Shown here: positions 26,820 through 36,600 of the stretch, in pieces | How positions within the stretch are numbered: the stretch's first letter is position 1 | Layout of the letters: the number at the start of each line of letters is the position of its first letter | From: Methylosinus sp. Ce-a6 | GTDB lineage: Bacteria; Pseudomonadota; Alphaproteobacteria; Rhizobiales; Beijerinckiaceae | Reading direction: 5' to 3' | Assembly: GCF_009811655.1 (NCBI RefSeq) | Contig: NZ_BGJX01000017.1 | Coordinates: 1 to 64,000, forward strand | DNA: 64,000 bases | Made by a program: the position numbers and the translations under genes | The notes under the pieces: generated by a model | Databases searched by the model: none | Seen by the model: the letters and a program-made list of their open reading frames with translations, nothing else | What the model was told of the DNA's origin: nothing

Positions 26820-28397
26820 TCAGCGGAACTTCACCGTCAGATCGGTGCCGACGGCGCCGGTCTCCGAGCTCGGCCCCTGATCGGAGACGATGATCGAGCC
26901 GCCGAGCCACAGGCGATCGGCGATCTTCTCGCGCACATCGTCCGAGAGCTCGACGCGGTCCAGAGCGTCGGCGGCGCTGGAGGCCGGGCCGAGCGGCGCC
27001 GCGCTGCGCTCCTCCACCATGCCCTTTTTCTTGCCGGCCCGCGCCATAGCGACACGCGGCGGCATCGAGAGGACCGACCATTTGAGCGCGCCGTCGTCGC
27101 CGGCCGCCGAGGCGATGTAGAGATGCGAGCCGAGCGGGCGCTCCGGCTCGCGGATCGTCGCCGGCGCCTCGAAGATCGGCGTCAGGCCCTGGCGCACATA
27201 GATGCGCTGATTCTTCTTGCTCACCAGTATGGAGATCGGGGCGATCCGCAATTGCGCGTCCTTCTCCGCCTTGGCGGCGGCGGCCGAGACTTCCGCCGCC
27301 TCGCGGGAGAGGCGGGCGGCCTCGGCATAGGCCGCGTCGCTGGCGTCATAGGCGGTCTTGGCGGCCTCGCGCCGCGCCTCGGCTTCGGCGAGGGCGGAGC
27401 CGGCCTTGGCCTTCGCGGCTTCCGCGGGCGTGGTTTCGGGGGCGGGCAGATCGGGCTTGGCGGCCGCCGCCTCCTGCCGCTTGACGGCGGCGCTCTCGGC
27501 GGCCTTTGTCGCGGCCTCCGCCTTGGCGCGAGCGGAGGCTTCGGCGACTTCGGCCGATTTGAGCTCGGCCGAGGCGCGCGCGGCCTCCTGCCGCTTGGCG
27601 TTCAGCGCGACGGAGGCCTCCGTCGCCGCTTTCGAGGCCGCCGCCGCATCCGCCGCGGCCTTGGTCTTCATCTGCTCGGCGTAGCGCCGAGGATCGACGA
27701 GCGGAGCGGAGCTGTCGGCGAAGCCGTCGCGCAGTCCGGCGTCGGCGAACGTCGCCGCCGAAGCTTCCGAGGGCGAGCGCATCTTGGGCGAAGGCAGGGC
27801 CGGATGCGAGATCTCCGAGGGCGAGAGATCGTAAGGCGCGATGACGACGCGCTCGCCGATGCGCGTCATGCCCCAGAGCTTCTGCGCGAAGGCGCCGGGA
27901 AGGCGGATGCAGCCATGCGAGGCCGGACGCCCCGTCACATGGCCCTCGTGCATGGCGACGCCCGACCAGGTGACGCGCTGCATGAAGGGCATGGGCGCGC
28001 CGGAATAGAGGTTGGAGCGGTGGAAGCGCTCGCGGCCGAGAATGGTGAACACGCCCTCCGGCGTCGGATGGCCGGGCACGCCGGTCGAGATCGTCGAGCG
28101 CTCGACGAGGCCGTTGTGATTGTAGATGGAGATATGCTGGCCGCCGAGCGACACCACCGCGAACAGCGGCCGCGCGAGGCTCACATTCTCGCTCGTTCTG
28201 GGCGCGGCCGATTTCGCGCGTTTCGCCTTGCGCGGGGCGCGCGGCGCATCGCCGCCTGCCGCCGAATAGCCGAGCGCGGCGGCCGGCGTCGGCTCGAGCG
28301 CCAGGGGGAAGGCGAGGGCGGCGACGCTCGCGGCGCAGACCGCGGAAAAAGCACGAGCGCAGACCCTGCGGCTGCGGACCACGGCGACTTGCGACAT
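26820..28397 (-). CDS. L,D-transpeptidase with a second degenerate YkuD-like domain
   Basis: A 525-residue exported peptidoglycan-crosslinking enzyme. After a signal peptide (about 1-41) the YkuD catalytic domain holds GVAMHEGHVTGRPASHGCIR, with H161 and the nucleophile C163. A long Ala/Glu/Lys-rich helical linker follows (about 220-370). The C-terminal part (ISILVSKKNQRIYVRQGL, then PIFEAPATI and RPLGSHLYIA) looks like a second YkuD fold without the SHGC motif, a pattern I recall from other Hyphomicrobiales. Start at 28397 (MSQVAVVRSRR) precedes the signal peptide; an in-frame ATG at 28544 lies far upstream. The stop abuts an IS110-type remnant. Confidence 0.87.
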   Translation of the reverse strand: MSQVAVVRSRRVCARAFSAVCAASVAALAFPLALEPTPAAALGYSAAGGDAPRAPRKAKRAKSAAPRTSENVSLARPLFAVVSLGGQHISIYNHNGLVERSTISTGVPGHPTPEGVFTILGRERFHRSNLYSGAPMPFMQRVTWSGVAMHEGHVTGRPASHGCIRLPGAFAQKLWGMTRIGERVVIAPYDLSPSEISHPALPSPKMRSPSEASAATFADAGLRDGFADSSAPLVDPRRYAEQMKTKAAADAAAASKAATEASVALNAKRQEAARASAELKSAEVAEASARAKAEAATKAAESAAVKRQEAAAAKPDLPAPETTPAEAAKAKAGSALAEAEARREAAKTAYDASDAAYAEAARLSREAAEVSAAAAKAEKDAQLRIAPISILVSKKNQRIYVRQGLTPIFEAPATIREPERPLGSHLYIASAAGDDGALKWSVLSMPPRVAMARAGKKKGMVEERSAAPLGPASSAADALDRVELSDDVREKIADRLWLGGSIIVSDQGPSSETGAVGTDLTVKFR

Positions 28398-28685
28398 GAC
28401 TCGAAAACTCCCCAGGACGCATGAACACGTGCTCGAGCAAATAACGCCCTGATCCGAACCGGACAGAGCGTCGCCCTCGCCTGCATTGCTCTTATTGGTT
28501 AACGGGCGGCTGACGCGACATGCGCGGGCGCACGCTGCGATCACATTCGTCGCATTCGAGGCGAAAGCGACGGTTTCGCGCTACCGCGCCTCGAGGTTGT
28601 TCGCGTCTTTTTGCTTCGCCCGCGCGGCGCGACCCGGCGCCTGCGCCTTATCTCCTTTCTCGATTCGTCATCGGAGAGAAGCATC

Positions 28686-29804
28686 GTGGCGGCCCCATTT
28701 CGAAAAATGCTCGGCTGGCTCGCGGCCTTGCCTTCGGCGCTCGCTCTGGCGCTCGCGCCGCCGGCCGGCGCCTGCACCAGCTTTCTCCTGAAGGCGGCGG
28801 ACGGCTCGCGCGTCTATGGCCGCACGCTGGAGTTCGGCTTTCCGCTCGAATCGGAGGCGATCGTCATTCCGCGCCATTACGCCGCGCGCGCGACCGGGCC
28901 GGACGGCAAGCCGACTTGGAGTTGGAAATCGCGTTATGCGATCGCCGGGCTCAACGCCTTCGGCCTGCCCGTCGTCGTCGACGGATTGAACGAAAAAGGC
29001 CTCGCCGGCGGCATTCTCTATTTTCCCGGCTTCGCTGGCTACGCCGATCCCGAGACGGCCGATCCCAAGATGGCCGATCCCCGCCATGCGCTCGCGCCCT
29101 GGGACTTCCTCACCTGGGCGCTCGGCAATTTCGCCAGCGTGGCGGAGCTGCGCGCGGCGCTCGACACGATCAGCATCGTCGATGTCGTTCAGCCGACGCT
29201 CGGCGTCGTTCCGCCCTTCCATTACACGCTGCATGACGCGAGCGGGGCCTCGCTGGTCGTCGAGCCGATCGGCGGTCGTCTCGAGGTCCGTGACAATCCG
29301 CTCGGCGTCTTGACCAACGCCCCGACCTTCGACTGGCATCTGACCAATCTGCGCAATTATGTGAAGCTCTCGCCCGTCGAGGCGCCGGCGCTGAAGATCG
29401 GCGGCGAGACCTTCGCCCCGCTCGGCGCGGGCTCCGGCCTCCTCGGCGTTCCCGGCGATACGACGCCGCCCTCGCGCTTCGTGCGCGCGGTGGCCCTCAC
29501 CCTCGCCGCCGCGCCGCAGAAGGACGCCGCCGAGACGGTTCGCCTCGCCGAGCATATTCTCAACAATTTCGACATTCCCCTCGGCCAAGCGCGCCCCTCG
29601 CCCAAGGAGACGTCGCGTTTCGAATATACGCAATGGACGTCGATCGCCGATCTTTCCGGACGCGTCTATTATGTGAAGAGCTACGACAACCAGACGCTGC
29701 GCAGCATCGATCTGGGGAAGGTCGAGCTCGAGGGCCGCAGCGTCCGCGCGGCGCCGCTGCGGCCCTCTTCCCGGGCGGCTCCGGTCGAATTTCCAAAACA
29801 TTGA
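28686..29804 (+). CDS. linear amide C-N hydrolase, choloylglycine hydrolase family
   Basis: A 372-residue Ntn hydrolase related to penicillin V acylase and bile salt hydrolase. A signal peptide (WLAALPSALALALAPPAGA) ends at the nucleophile C30 (ACTSFLL), so removal of the leader would expose the catalytic cysteine. Further family motifs: YGRTLEFGFPLE, GLNEKGLAGGILYFPGFAGY and VLTNAPTFDWHLTNLRNYV. The start is GTG at 28686, eight bases after GGAGA; longer frames to 28611 are unsupported. Such enzymes in Gram-negative bacteria can inactivate acyl-homoserine lactones or penicillin V; the substrate here is unknown. Confidence 0.85.
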   Translation: MAAPFRKMLGWLAALPSALALALAPPAGACTSFLLKAADGSRVYGRTLEFGFPLESEAIVIPRHYAARATGPDGKPTWSWKSRYAIAGLNAFGLPVVVDGLNEKGLAGGILYFPGFAGYADPETADPKMADPRHALAPWDFLTWALGNFASVAELRAALDTISIVDVVQPTLGVVPPFHYTLHDASGASLVVEPIGGRLEVRDNPLGVLTNAPTFDWHLTNLRNYVKLSPVEAPALKIGGETFAPLGAGSGLLGVPGDTTPPSRFVRAVALTLAAAPQKDAAETVRLAEHILNNFDIPLGQARPSPKETSRFEYTQWTSIADLSGRVYYVKSYDNQTLRSIDLGKVELEGRSVRAAPLRPSSRAAPVEFPKH

Positions 29805-29896
29805 GGCCGAGACCCGTGAGAAGCCTTGTCACGGGAAAGTCTTTTTGTTAGACGGGCCGCCTGCCGGCGCTTCTGTTTCGACGGAGGGGCCCCGGC

Positions 29897-29981
29897 GCGG
29901 TCGTGGCGGAATTGGTAGACGCGCTAGCTTGAGGTGCTAGTTGGGCAACCAGTGGAGGTTCGAGTCCTCTCGACCGCACCA
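29897..29981 (+). tRNA. tRNA-Leu (anticodon GAG)
   Basis: Acceptor GCGGTCG pairs with CGACCGC, followed by discriminator A and encoded CCA. The anticodon stem CTAGC/GCTAG holds loop TTGAGGT with anticodon GAG. A long variable arm (TTGGGCAACCAG) marks a class II tRNA, and the T arm reads GGTTCGAGTCC. It decodes CUC leucine codons. Confidence 0.94.
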
Positions 29982-30082
29982 AGTCTAAGGGCGAGCCCCC
30001 GAGCTGTCGGATGTTGTCGCGAGTCTCGTCCCGCGAGAGCCCCCATCCGAAAATTCCTTAAAAATCGAGCCGTCGCCGCGCG

Positions 30083-30212
30083 AGCCCCCTCCCCGGCCCT
30101 CCCCTGCTGCGCGGGAGAGGGAGCAGACTGGGCGCTTCATCGAGAGTTCGCGAAGCGCCGGCCGCTTCCCTCTCCCGCGAAGCGGGGGAGGGGGAGGGTG
30201 AGGGAGGGGGCC
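30083..30212. repeat. dispersed inverted repeat, family B (second copy)
   Basis: Same layout as 26147-26270: GAGCCCCCTCCCCGGCCCTC on the left, GGCGCTTCATCGAGAG inside, GGGGGAGGGTGAGGGAGGGG on the right. It occupies most of the 378-base gap 29982-30360 after tRNA-Leu; nothing else is seen there except short frames. Confidence 0.75.
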
Positions 30213-30360
30213 TTCGTGTCGTCGGGGCGATTGACTCAGCCCACTAAAAACGTCGCGCGGGCGAAGATTCGGACAAACTCCCGCATCCGCGCGCTGCTAA
30301 TCTCTGATTTCGAGCGCCGGCGTCGGGTCGGCGGCCGATGAAGCGCATGGATCGAGAGAA

Positions 30361-31185
30361 ATGTCGGGTCGTGTTTTCGATTGGGACCGATTGCTGAAGA
30401 GATTTCGCGGCAAAGACCGGACTTTCGATCGTTACGTCGACGCTTTGCCCTCTCACCAGAACGCCATAGACGCGATTCCCGGCTGGAGCACCGCCTTTCC
30501 GCAGGATCTCGATTTGAAGGCGGGGATCGTGCCGACCTACGCCGATGCGCGCATCTATTGGGCCGCCGAATGTTTCGGCTCGCTCGAGGGGCGAAAAGTG
30601 CTGGAGCTCGGCCCGCTCGAAGGCGGCCACACCTATATGCTGGAGGCGAGGGGCGCCGAGGTGGACGCGGTGGAGGCCAATCAGCTCGCCTTCATGCGCT
30701 GCCTCGTCGCCAAGGAGATATTGCGGCTGCAAAAAGCCCGCTTCTGGCTCGGCGATTTCGTCAAATGGCTCGAGCACGCCGACGAGAGCTATGATCTCAT
30801 CGTCGCCTCCGGCGTGCTGTATCATCTCCATGATCCGCTGCGGCTGCTCGAGCTCGTCGCCCAGCGCGCCTCCGCCGTCTATATCTGGACGCATGTCGTG
30901 TCGGATGCGATGCCCGTCTCCGATCCGCGCCGCAGCGTGCTCGCCAATGAGCCAGAGCATCATTCCTTTCACGGCGTCGCCGTGCGCGCCTATCCGCGCA
31001 GCTATGTGAAGACGCAGTCCAATCCGGCCTTTTGCGGCGGAATGCGCGACGACCATCGCTGGCTCGACAAGGACGATCTGCTCGCGGCGCTGCGGGCGCT
31101 CGGCTTCGACGACATTCGCACCGCCCATGACGATCCCGATCATTTCTTCGGCCCGGCCATATCGATCTTCGCGCGCAAATCGTAG
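30361..31185 (+). CDS. class I SAM-dependent methyltransferase
   Basis: A 274-residue methyltransferase. Motif I reads KVLELGPLEGGHTYMLEA (about residues 80-97), motif II AEVDAVEANQLAF, and motif IV YDLIVASGVLYHLHDPLRLL. The GPLEGGH variant of motif I occurs in methyltransferases of surface-glycan gene clusters. It lies 32 bases before an SGNH-type gene in the same direction, which suggests the pair modifies a glycan or lipid (inference). The start ATG at 30361 follows the repeat-filled gap after tRNA-Leu; no strong ribosome site is visible. Confidence 0.85.
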   Translation: MSGRVFDWDRLLKRFRGKDRTFDRYVDALPSHQNAIDAIPGWSTAFPQDLDLKAGIVPTYADARIYWAAECFGSLEGRKVLELGPLEGGHTYMLEARGAEVDAVEANQLAFMRCLVAKEILRLQKARFWLGDFVKWLEHADESYDLIVASGVLYHLHDPLRLLELVAQRASAVYIWTHVVSDAMPVSDPRRSVLANEPEHHSFHGVAVRAYPRSYVKTQSNPAFCGGMRDDHRWLDKDDLLAALRALGFDDIRTAHDDPDHFFGPAISIFARKS

Positions 31186-31217
31186 TATCGGGCGGATCGA
31201 TCGAGTGAAGGACAAAG

Positions 31218-32360
31218 ATGTGCGAGAGGAGGCGCTTCCACCTCCCCTCGAGGGGTGAGACGCGCGAGGCGGCGACAGGGCTGGAACGCGATATGAGAGT
31301 GCTGCTGCTCGGCGGATCCAACGCCGGGGTCTATTTCGGCTGGGCCGCCCAATTGCAGGGCCTCATGCCGGAGCATGACATCACCAACAGGTTTCTCGGC
31401 GCCGTGGGCTCGCTCTACGGCCTCGCGCGCCTGCAGGAGGCGGAGCGGCGCGGCGAGGCTCCGCCCGATCTCGTCGTCTTCGAATATGCGCTGAACGACG
31501 TCATTCTGCTCGACGCCGGTTTTGCGACGACGGCCCTCGTTCACGACGCGCTGACGAGCGTCGCGCAGCATTGCGCCGAGCGCGGCGTTCCGCTGCTCTT
31601 CCTGTGCCTGCGTCCGCGGCCGACGGGACGAGCGCGCGTCTACTCCTGCGTGCGGCGCGTCGAGCGCATCTATGACGGCGTCGCGAAGGCGCATGGCATG
31701 GCGCGCTGCGTGACGCTCGCGACGATATTCGGGGCCGAGCGTTCCGAGGATTTCGTCGACGCGCATCATCTGACCGCAGAGGCGTCGTCGCGATGCGCGG
31801 CGGTCGTGGCGGGGATCATCGCAAGCGGCGATATTCCCGTTCCGAAGCGCAGCCCGTTTCACGCGCCCGTTTTCGATTATGTTCCAGCGACGGAGGCGCA
31901 ACAGCAGGGACGCTGCCGCAACGTCGAGATTGCGTCGACCGTCTTCTCCGGGACCTTTCTCGAGCTCGCCCGGCCCGGCTCCTGCCGCTGGCCCGGCCGC
32001 GGCCGGCTCGCCGGCGCGATGCTGCGCTCGACCGAGGCGAGCGGCGCCTATCGCGTCTCGGCCGGAAGCCGCGCCTACGCCAAGACCGCGCAATCGAGCA
32101 TGCGCGAGATCGTGCCCAATCTCATTCTCCTGCATTATTCGACGCGCCGGCCCTGGGCCGATGGCGATCTCGAAATCGCCATGCCCGACGACGAGGGCGT
32201 CCTGACCGCCCTGCCGGAGGAAAAGACGCTGCTGCCGGCGGAGCCGACGGTCCCCTTCGCCGAGCAGACATTGCAGATCGCCGGGGTCATGTTCTGGCGC
32301 CCGTCCTTCCGGCGGCGCTGGCTGATCTTTCTCCAGCTCCGCCTGAGCCCTGTACGGTGA
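31218..32360 (+). CDS. SGNH/GDSL hydrolase-like protein
   Basis: A protein of about 380 residues. The SGNH-type blocks are VLLLGGSNAGVYFGWA (nucleophile serine in GGSN), VVFEYALNDVILL (N of block III) and FVDAHHLT (Asp-x-x-His pattern). The C-terminal ~180 residues (from about 210) form a separate beta-rich-looking region. AAGGACAAAG precedes the ATG at 31218, favouring this start; an internal ATG at 31293 begins directly before the first strand and is the alternative. Likely role: O-acetyl removal or transfer on a surface polymer, with the upstream methyltransferase. Confidence 0.7.
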   Translation: MCERRRFHLPSRGETREAATGLERDMRVLLLGGSNAGVYFGWAAQLQGLMPEHDITNRFLGAVGSLYGLARLQEAERRGEAPPDLVVFEYALNDVILLDAGFATTALVHDALTSVAQHCAERGVPLLFLCLRPRPTGRARVYSCVRRVERIYDGVAKAHGMARCVTLATIFGAERSEDFVDAHHLTAEASSRCAAVVAGIIASGDIPVPKRSPFHAPVFDYVPATEAQQQGRCRNVEIASTVFSGTFLELARPGSCRWPGRGRLAGAMLRSTEASGAYRVSAGSRAYAKTAQSSMREIVPNLILLHYSTRRPWADGDLEIAMPDDEGVLTALPEEKTLLPAEPTVPFAEQTLQIAGVMFWRPSFRRRWLIFLQLRLSPVR

Positions 32361-32370
32361 AGCCGCCGCT

Positions 32371-32533
32371 AGAGCGTTTCCAGCCGAAGCGGACCCCGGT
32401 TCGGCGTCCGGAAACGCGTCAAAACAAAAGCCAGGCGTCTCCAGCCGAAGCGGACGCCGGTTCGGCGTCGTAAACGCGTCAAAAACAAAAGCCTAAAGTC
32501 TCTCCGTGGTTCAATGAAACATGGAAAGACTCG
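32371..32533. repeat. family A composite repeat, two A modules plus hairpin
   Basis: Two successive GTTTCC/CTCC-GGAAACG modules (32371-32415 and 32430-32480) each followed by ACGCGTCAAAA(A)CAAAAGCC, then the hairpin GTCTCTCCGTGGTTC-AAT-GAAACATGGAAAGAC. The first module has GGACCCCGGTTCGGCGTCCGG. It is the only locus with a duplicated A module. Confidence 0.75.
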
Positions 32534-32628
32534 AGGTCTCGGGCCCGAGGCGCGCGCGGCCAATTCGCGACCACAATTGGGCGGCAGTGTCCGCCGCGCT
32601 GACGCGAAACCAAAAGGTCCTGTCATTC

Positions 32629-32856
32629 ATGTCCGACGAGACGAACGACCACACGGTCGATCTGAGCGACCCTTCCGAATATGACGACATCGTCTCTCAG
32701 CGCGCCATCGCCTTCTGCCATTTGGCGAAAGTCGCGGATTCGGTGCGTGACGAGCTGGTCAGGGAACAATGCCTCATCATGCTGCGCAAGCTCAACGCCA
32801 GCATAAGGGCGCCCTCCACCGCCGAGGTGCGGTCGATCGACGGCGGGCAGGCCTGA
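32629..32856 (+). CDS. small hypothetical protein
   Basis: A 75-residue acidic/helical protein (MSDETNDHTVDLSDPSEYDD, then IVSQRAIAFCHLAKVADSVR and a helix to the end). I do not recognise it. The longer frame to 32521 lies inside the family-A repeat, so the ATG at 32629 is chosen. It converges on the Hpt gene. Confidence 0.55.
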   Translation: MSDETNDHTVDLSDPSEYDDIVSQRAIAFCHLAKVADSVRDELVREQCLIMLRKLNASIRAPSTAEVRSIDGGQA

Positions 32857-32870
32857 TCCCACGCGCTCCC

Positions 32871-33248
32871 TCAGCCTTGCGCGAGCCGGGCGGCGATTGC
32901 CTGCTGCGTCTCGAGGAGGCGCGCGTCGAGCGCGCGCAGCCGGTCCGGCGCTTCCACCGTCGCGACGGCGGACTCGTATTCTTCCGCCGCCTGCCCGAGG
33001 GAGAAGGCGCCGATGGCGCGGGCCGCGCCTTTGAGCGTGTGGGCGAGGTCGCGGCGCTCCTTGTCGGCCCCCGCCGCCGCCGCCAGCCGCCCGCCGAACG
33101 CCCCCGCCTGGGTCGTGAACAGCGCGAGCAGCTCTCTTTCGAGCTCGACGTCGTCCATGGTCTGCCGCGCGAGATACGCCCAGTCGATCGCCGGTCCGCT
33201 GGCCTCGGGCGAACCTTCGGAAGAATCGGGATTTTTACGCTCCGTCAT
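32871..33248 (-). CDS. Hpt (histidine phosphotransfer) domain protein
   Basis: A 125-residue single Hpt domain. The phosphorylated histidine is H70 in LAHTLKGAARAIGAFSLG, with the helical bundle on either side (ELERELLALFTTQAGAFGGR). It would carry phosphate between a hybrid kinase and a response regulator; neither partner is in this window. Start at 33248 is chosen over 33284. It is divergent from the giant growth-pole-ring-like gene with a 370-base shared gap, so co-regulation is possible. Confidence 0.85.
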   Translation of the reverse strand: MTERKNPDSSEGSPEASGPAIDWAYLARQTMDDVELERELLALFTTQAGAFGGRLAAAAGADKERRDLAHTLKGAARAIGAFSLGQAAEEYESAVATVEAPDRLRALDARLLETQQAIAARLAQG

Positions 33249-33374
33249 TCTACGTCCCCCGTCCGCCCCCGGCCAAAAAACCACGCTTTCCTGTGGATTG
33301 CGACGGTCCTCGCGGAAGACGTCGGCATTTGCGCTCGCCGGGCTGAAGCGAGCGGCGTATTCTTAGTGCAATCA

Positions 33375-33394
33375 AAACAATGTAAGCATTGTTT
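33375..33394. promoter_or_regulatory. 8+4+8 inverted repeat in the hpt/gpr-like divergent gap
   Basis: AAACAATG-TAAG-CATTGTTT, perfect arms in a 370-base gap (33249-33619). It could be an operator for either divergent gene. No gene is seen in the rest of the gap. Confidence 0.4.
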
Positions 33395-33619
33395 CCGATT
33401 TCGAGCCAAGCTCTCGGTCGCCTGTTTCGTTCCGCTCGAGGCAAACGCGGAGCGTCTTTCTCCGGTCGCGTTAACGACGATTTGCTTTGGCCGCGCGGCC
33501 CGGTTTCATTCGGGCGCAGACAGCGGTAATATTTGGTTAATCTTTTCTGCTCGATCTGAACGGCGAAGAAGAGTGAGCGGCGTCATTAAGCGGAACCGTG
33601 ACCGCTCGGAGAGGTAACG

Positions 33620-36600
33620 ATGGCGAAATCGGGCAAGCCCCAGGACGCGGCGGTCGCTGCGCTGTCGGCGGTCGAAGAGGCGTTGAATCTGGGCGGTGAG
33701 CCCGCCGCCGAGGCCGTGACGGAAGCGGGCGAAAAACCTGCGCCTCCCGCCGAAAAGATCGAAAATCCCGCGGTCGAGGCCGACGCCGAAGGCAAGGGCC
33801 GGTCCAAGCCCGCGTCCGGCTTCAACTTCAGCCTCCCGTCGCGTCGCCAGGACACGCGTCAAGACGCGCGTCAAGACGCGCGCGAGACGGCGCGCGAATC
33901 CGCTCGCCCTCCGGAGCCCGCGCCGCCGCCGCAAGGCCGCGCCGCGGCCAAGCCCCCCGTCGCCCCGGCCGGCGCGCCCGCCAATGACGACCGGCAGACG
34001 ATCGGCCAATTGCGCCAGGCGTTGCAGTTGCGGCCCAACACGGCGATCCTCGGCTATACTTTCCTGTCCATCGCCGCCTGGGCGATGCTCTGGACTCTCT
34101 TCGTTTATTTCAATCAGGGCGAGATTCTCGACCGCGAGAACGGCTCTTTCCTCGCGCCCAAGCCCGTGCTCACGCTGCTGGCGCTCATAGCCCCTATCGT
34201 GTTCATCTTCGTGACCGGCGTCATGGCGCGTCGCGCCCATGAGATGAAGCAGGTCGCCAATTCCATGGCGGAAGTGGCGATAAGGCTGATCGAGCCGGAG
34301 ACGATCGCGACCGAGCAGATGGTGACGCTCTCGCAGGCGATCCGCCGCGAGGCCGCCTCCATGGGCGACGGCATAGAGCGCGCGCTGGCGCGGGCGAGCG
34401 AGCTCGAGATCATCGTGCGCACCGAGGTCTCCAATCTCGAGCGCTCCTATTCGGAGAATGAGCGCCGCATTCGCGTGCTCATCGACGAGCTCACCCGCGA
34501 GCGCGAGGCGATCCTCGTCAACGCCGACAACGCCCGCACCGCTCTGCTCGGCGCGCGCGAATCTCTGTCGGCCGAGCTGCAGTCGAGCTCCACCCATCTC
34601 GCCGAGACGGTGAGCGAGGCCGGCGGCCGCGTGACCGCGGCGCTCGGCTCCAAGGGCGAGGAGATCCGCCTCGCGCTGGAGCGCGTCGGCGACGGCTTCA
34701 ACTCCACGCTCTCGACGCGGGGGGAAGACATGGTGCAGCGTCTCTCCGTCGCCGGGGAGACGATCGCCGCCAGCCTGACGCTCGCCTCCGAGGAGGTCAC
34801 GCGCCGCTTCTCCGACGGCGTCGCCGAGGCGGATCGCAAGCTGCAGGAGCGCGGCGAGGCGCTGGCGACCGATTTCGAGACGCGCGGCGTTTCGGTCGTC
34901 GAGCGGCTCGACTCGATCGGCGGACGGCTCGTCCAGGCGGTCGGCGACCGCGGCGACGGTTTCGTCGATCGTCTCGCCGAGACGAGCGGGCGGGTCGACT
35001 CGGCGATCGAGACGCATGGCGGCGCGATCGAGCGCTCGCTGCTGGCGGCGTCCGAAAATCTGGCCATGCAGCTCGCCGAGAAAGTCGCGGCGACGGAATC
35101 CGCCTTCAAGACCGCCGGCGACCGTCTCGCCGAGCTGCTGGAGGAGACGCGCGAGCGCGCCCGCGGCGAGTTCGAGGCGCATGGGACGGGCCTGCACGAC
35201 CGTTTCGCGCAGAGCCTCGCCGAAAGCGCCGGCGCCTTCACCGAGCAGGCCGACGCGCTGCAGGAGCGTTTCGCCGCGGTGGCCGGCGAGGCGATCGCGG
35301 CCATCGCCGCCCATGGCGACCGCGTCACCGAGACGCTCGCCGATCGGCTCGGCGCCTTCGAGGAGAATGTGGTCGTCCATGGCGGCGATATCGCCACGCG
35401 CTTCGCCGAGCAGGGCGAGCAGATTCGCGCGGCGCTGACGCAGAGCGCGACGGAATTCGAGCAGAGCGTCGCCGCGCGCGGCGCCGAGGCGACCGAACGG
35501 CTCGTCGAAGAAGGCGCGCGCATCGGCCAGACGGTGTCGGAAGGTCTCGCGGCCTTCGAAGAGCGCGTCGTCGGCCATAGCGAAGAGGTCGCGGCGCGTC
35601 TTTCGACGCAGGGCGAGGCGATCGGCGCGGCGGTGGCCGTCGGCCTCGCGGCCTTCGAAGAGCGCGTGACCGGCCACAGCGAAGAGGTCGCGGCGCGTCT
35701 CGTTCTCCATGGCGACTCCATCGGCTCGGCGGTGTCGGAAGGTCTTTCGATCTTCGAGGAGCGGGTCCTCGGTCAGGGCGAAGAATTGGCGACGCGTCTC
35801 TCCGCGCAGGGCGAGACGATCGGCGAGGCCATCGCCGCCGGCCTGTCCGCTTTCGAAGAGCGCGTCACCGGCCACAGCGAAGAAGTGGCGTCGCGCCTCG
35901 CCGCGCATGGCGACTCCATCGGCTCGGCGGTGTCGGAAGGCCTCGCGACCTTCGAGGAGCGGGTCCTCGGCCAGAGCGAAGAATTGGCGACGCGCCTCGC
36001 GACGCAGGGCGAGACGATCGGCGCGGCGGTGGCCGCGGGCCTTTCCGCTTTCGAAGAGCGCGTCACCGGCCACAGCGAGGATGTGGCGGCGCGTCTCATG
36101 CTGCATGGCGACACTGTCGGCTCGGCCGTGTCGGAGGGGCTGGCGGCTTTCGAGGAGCGCGTCATCGGCCACAGCGAGGATGTCGCCAACCGGCTCGTGT
36201 CGCATGGCGACGCGATCGGCGCGGCGGTCACCGAGGGCCTTGTCGCCTTCGAGGAGCGCGTCGCCGGCCAGAGCGAGGAGGTCGCCGCAAGGCTCGCCGC
36301 CCATGCCGAGGCGATCGGCGCCGCCGTCACCGAAGGCCTCGCGGCTTTCGAGGAGCGGGTCGGCGGCCAGGGCGTCGCGGCGGCGGAGCGCCTCATCGAG
36401 GAGGGCGCGCGCATCGGCCTGTCGGTCTCGGAGGGCGTCGCCGTTTTCGAGGCGCGCGTCATCGGCCACAGCGAAGCGGTCGCCGATCGTCTCGTCGCCC
36501 ATGGCGACGCGATCGGCGCGGCGGTGACGGAAGGCCTCGCGGCCTTCGAGGAGCGGGTGAGCGGCCAGAGCGCGGAAGCGACGGAGCGTCTCGTCGCCCA

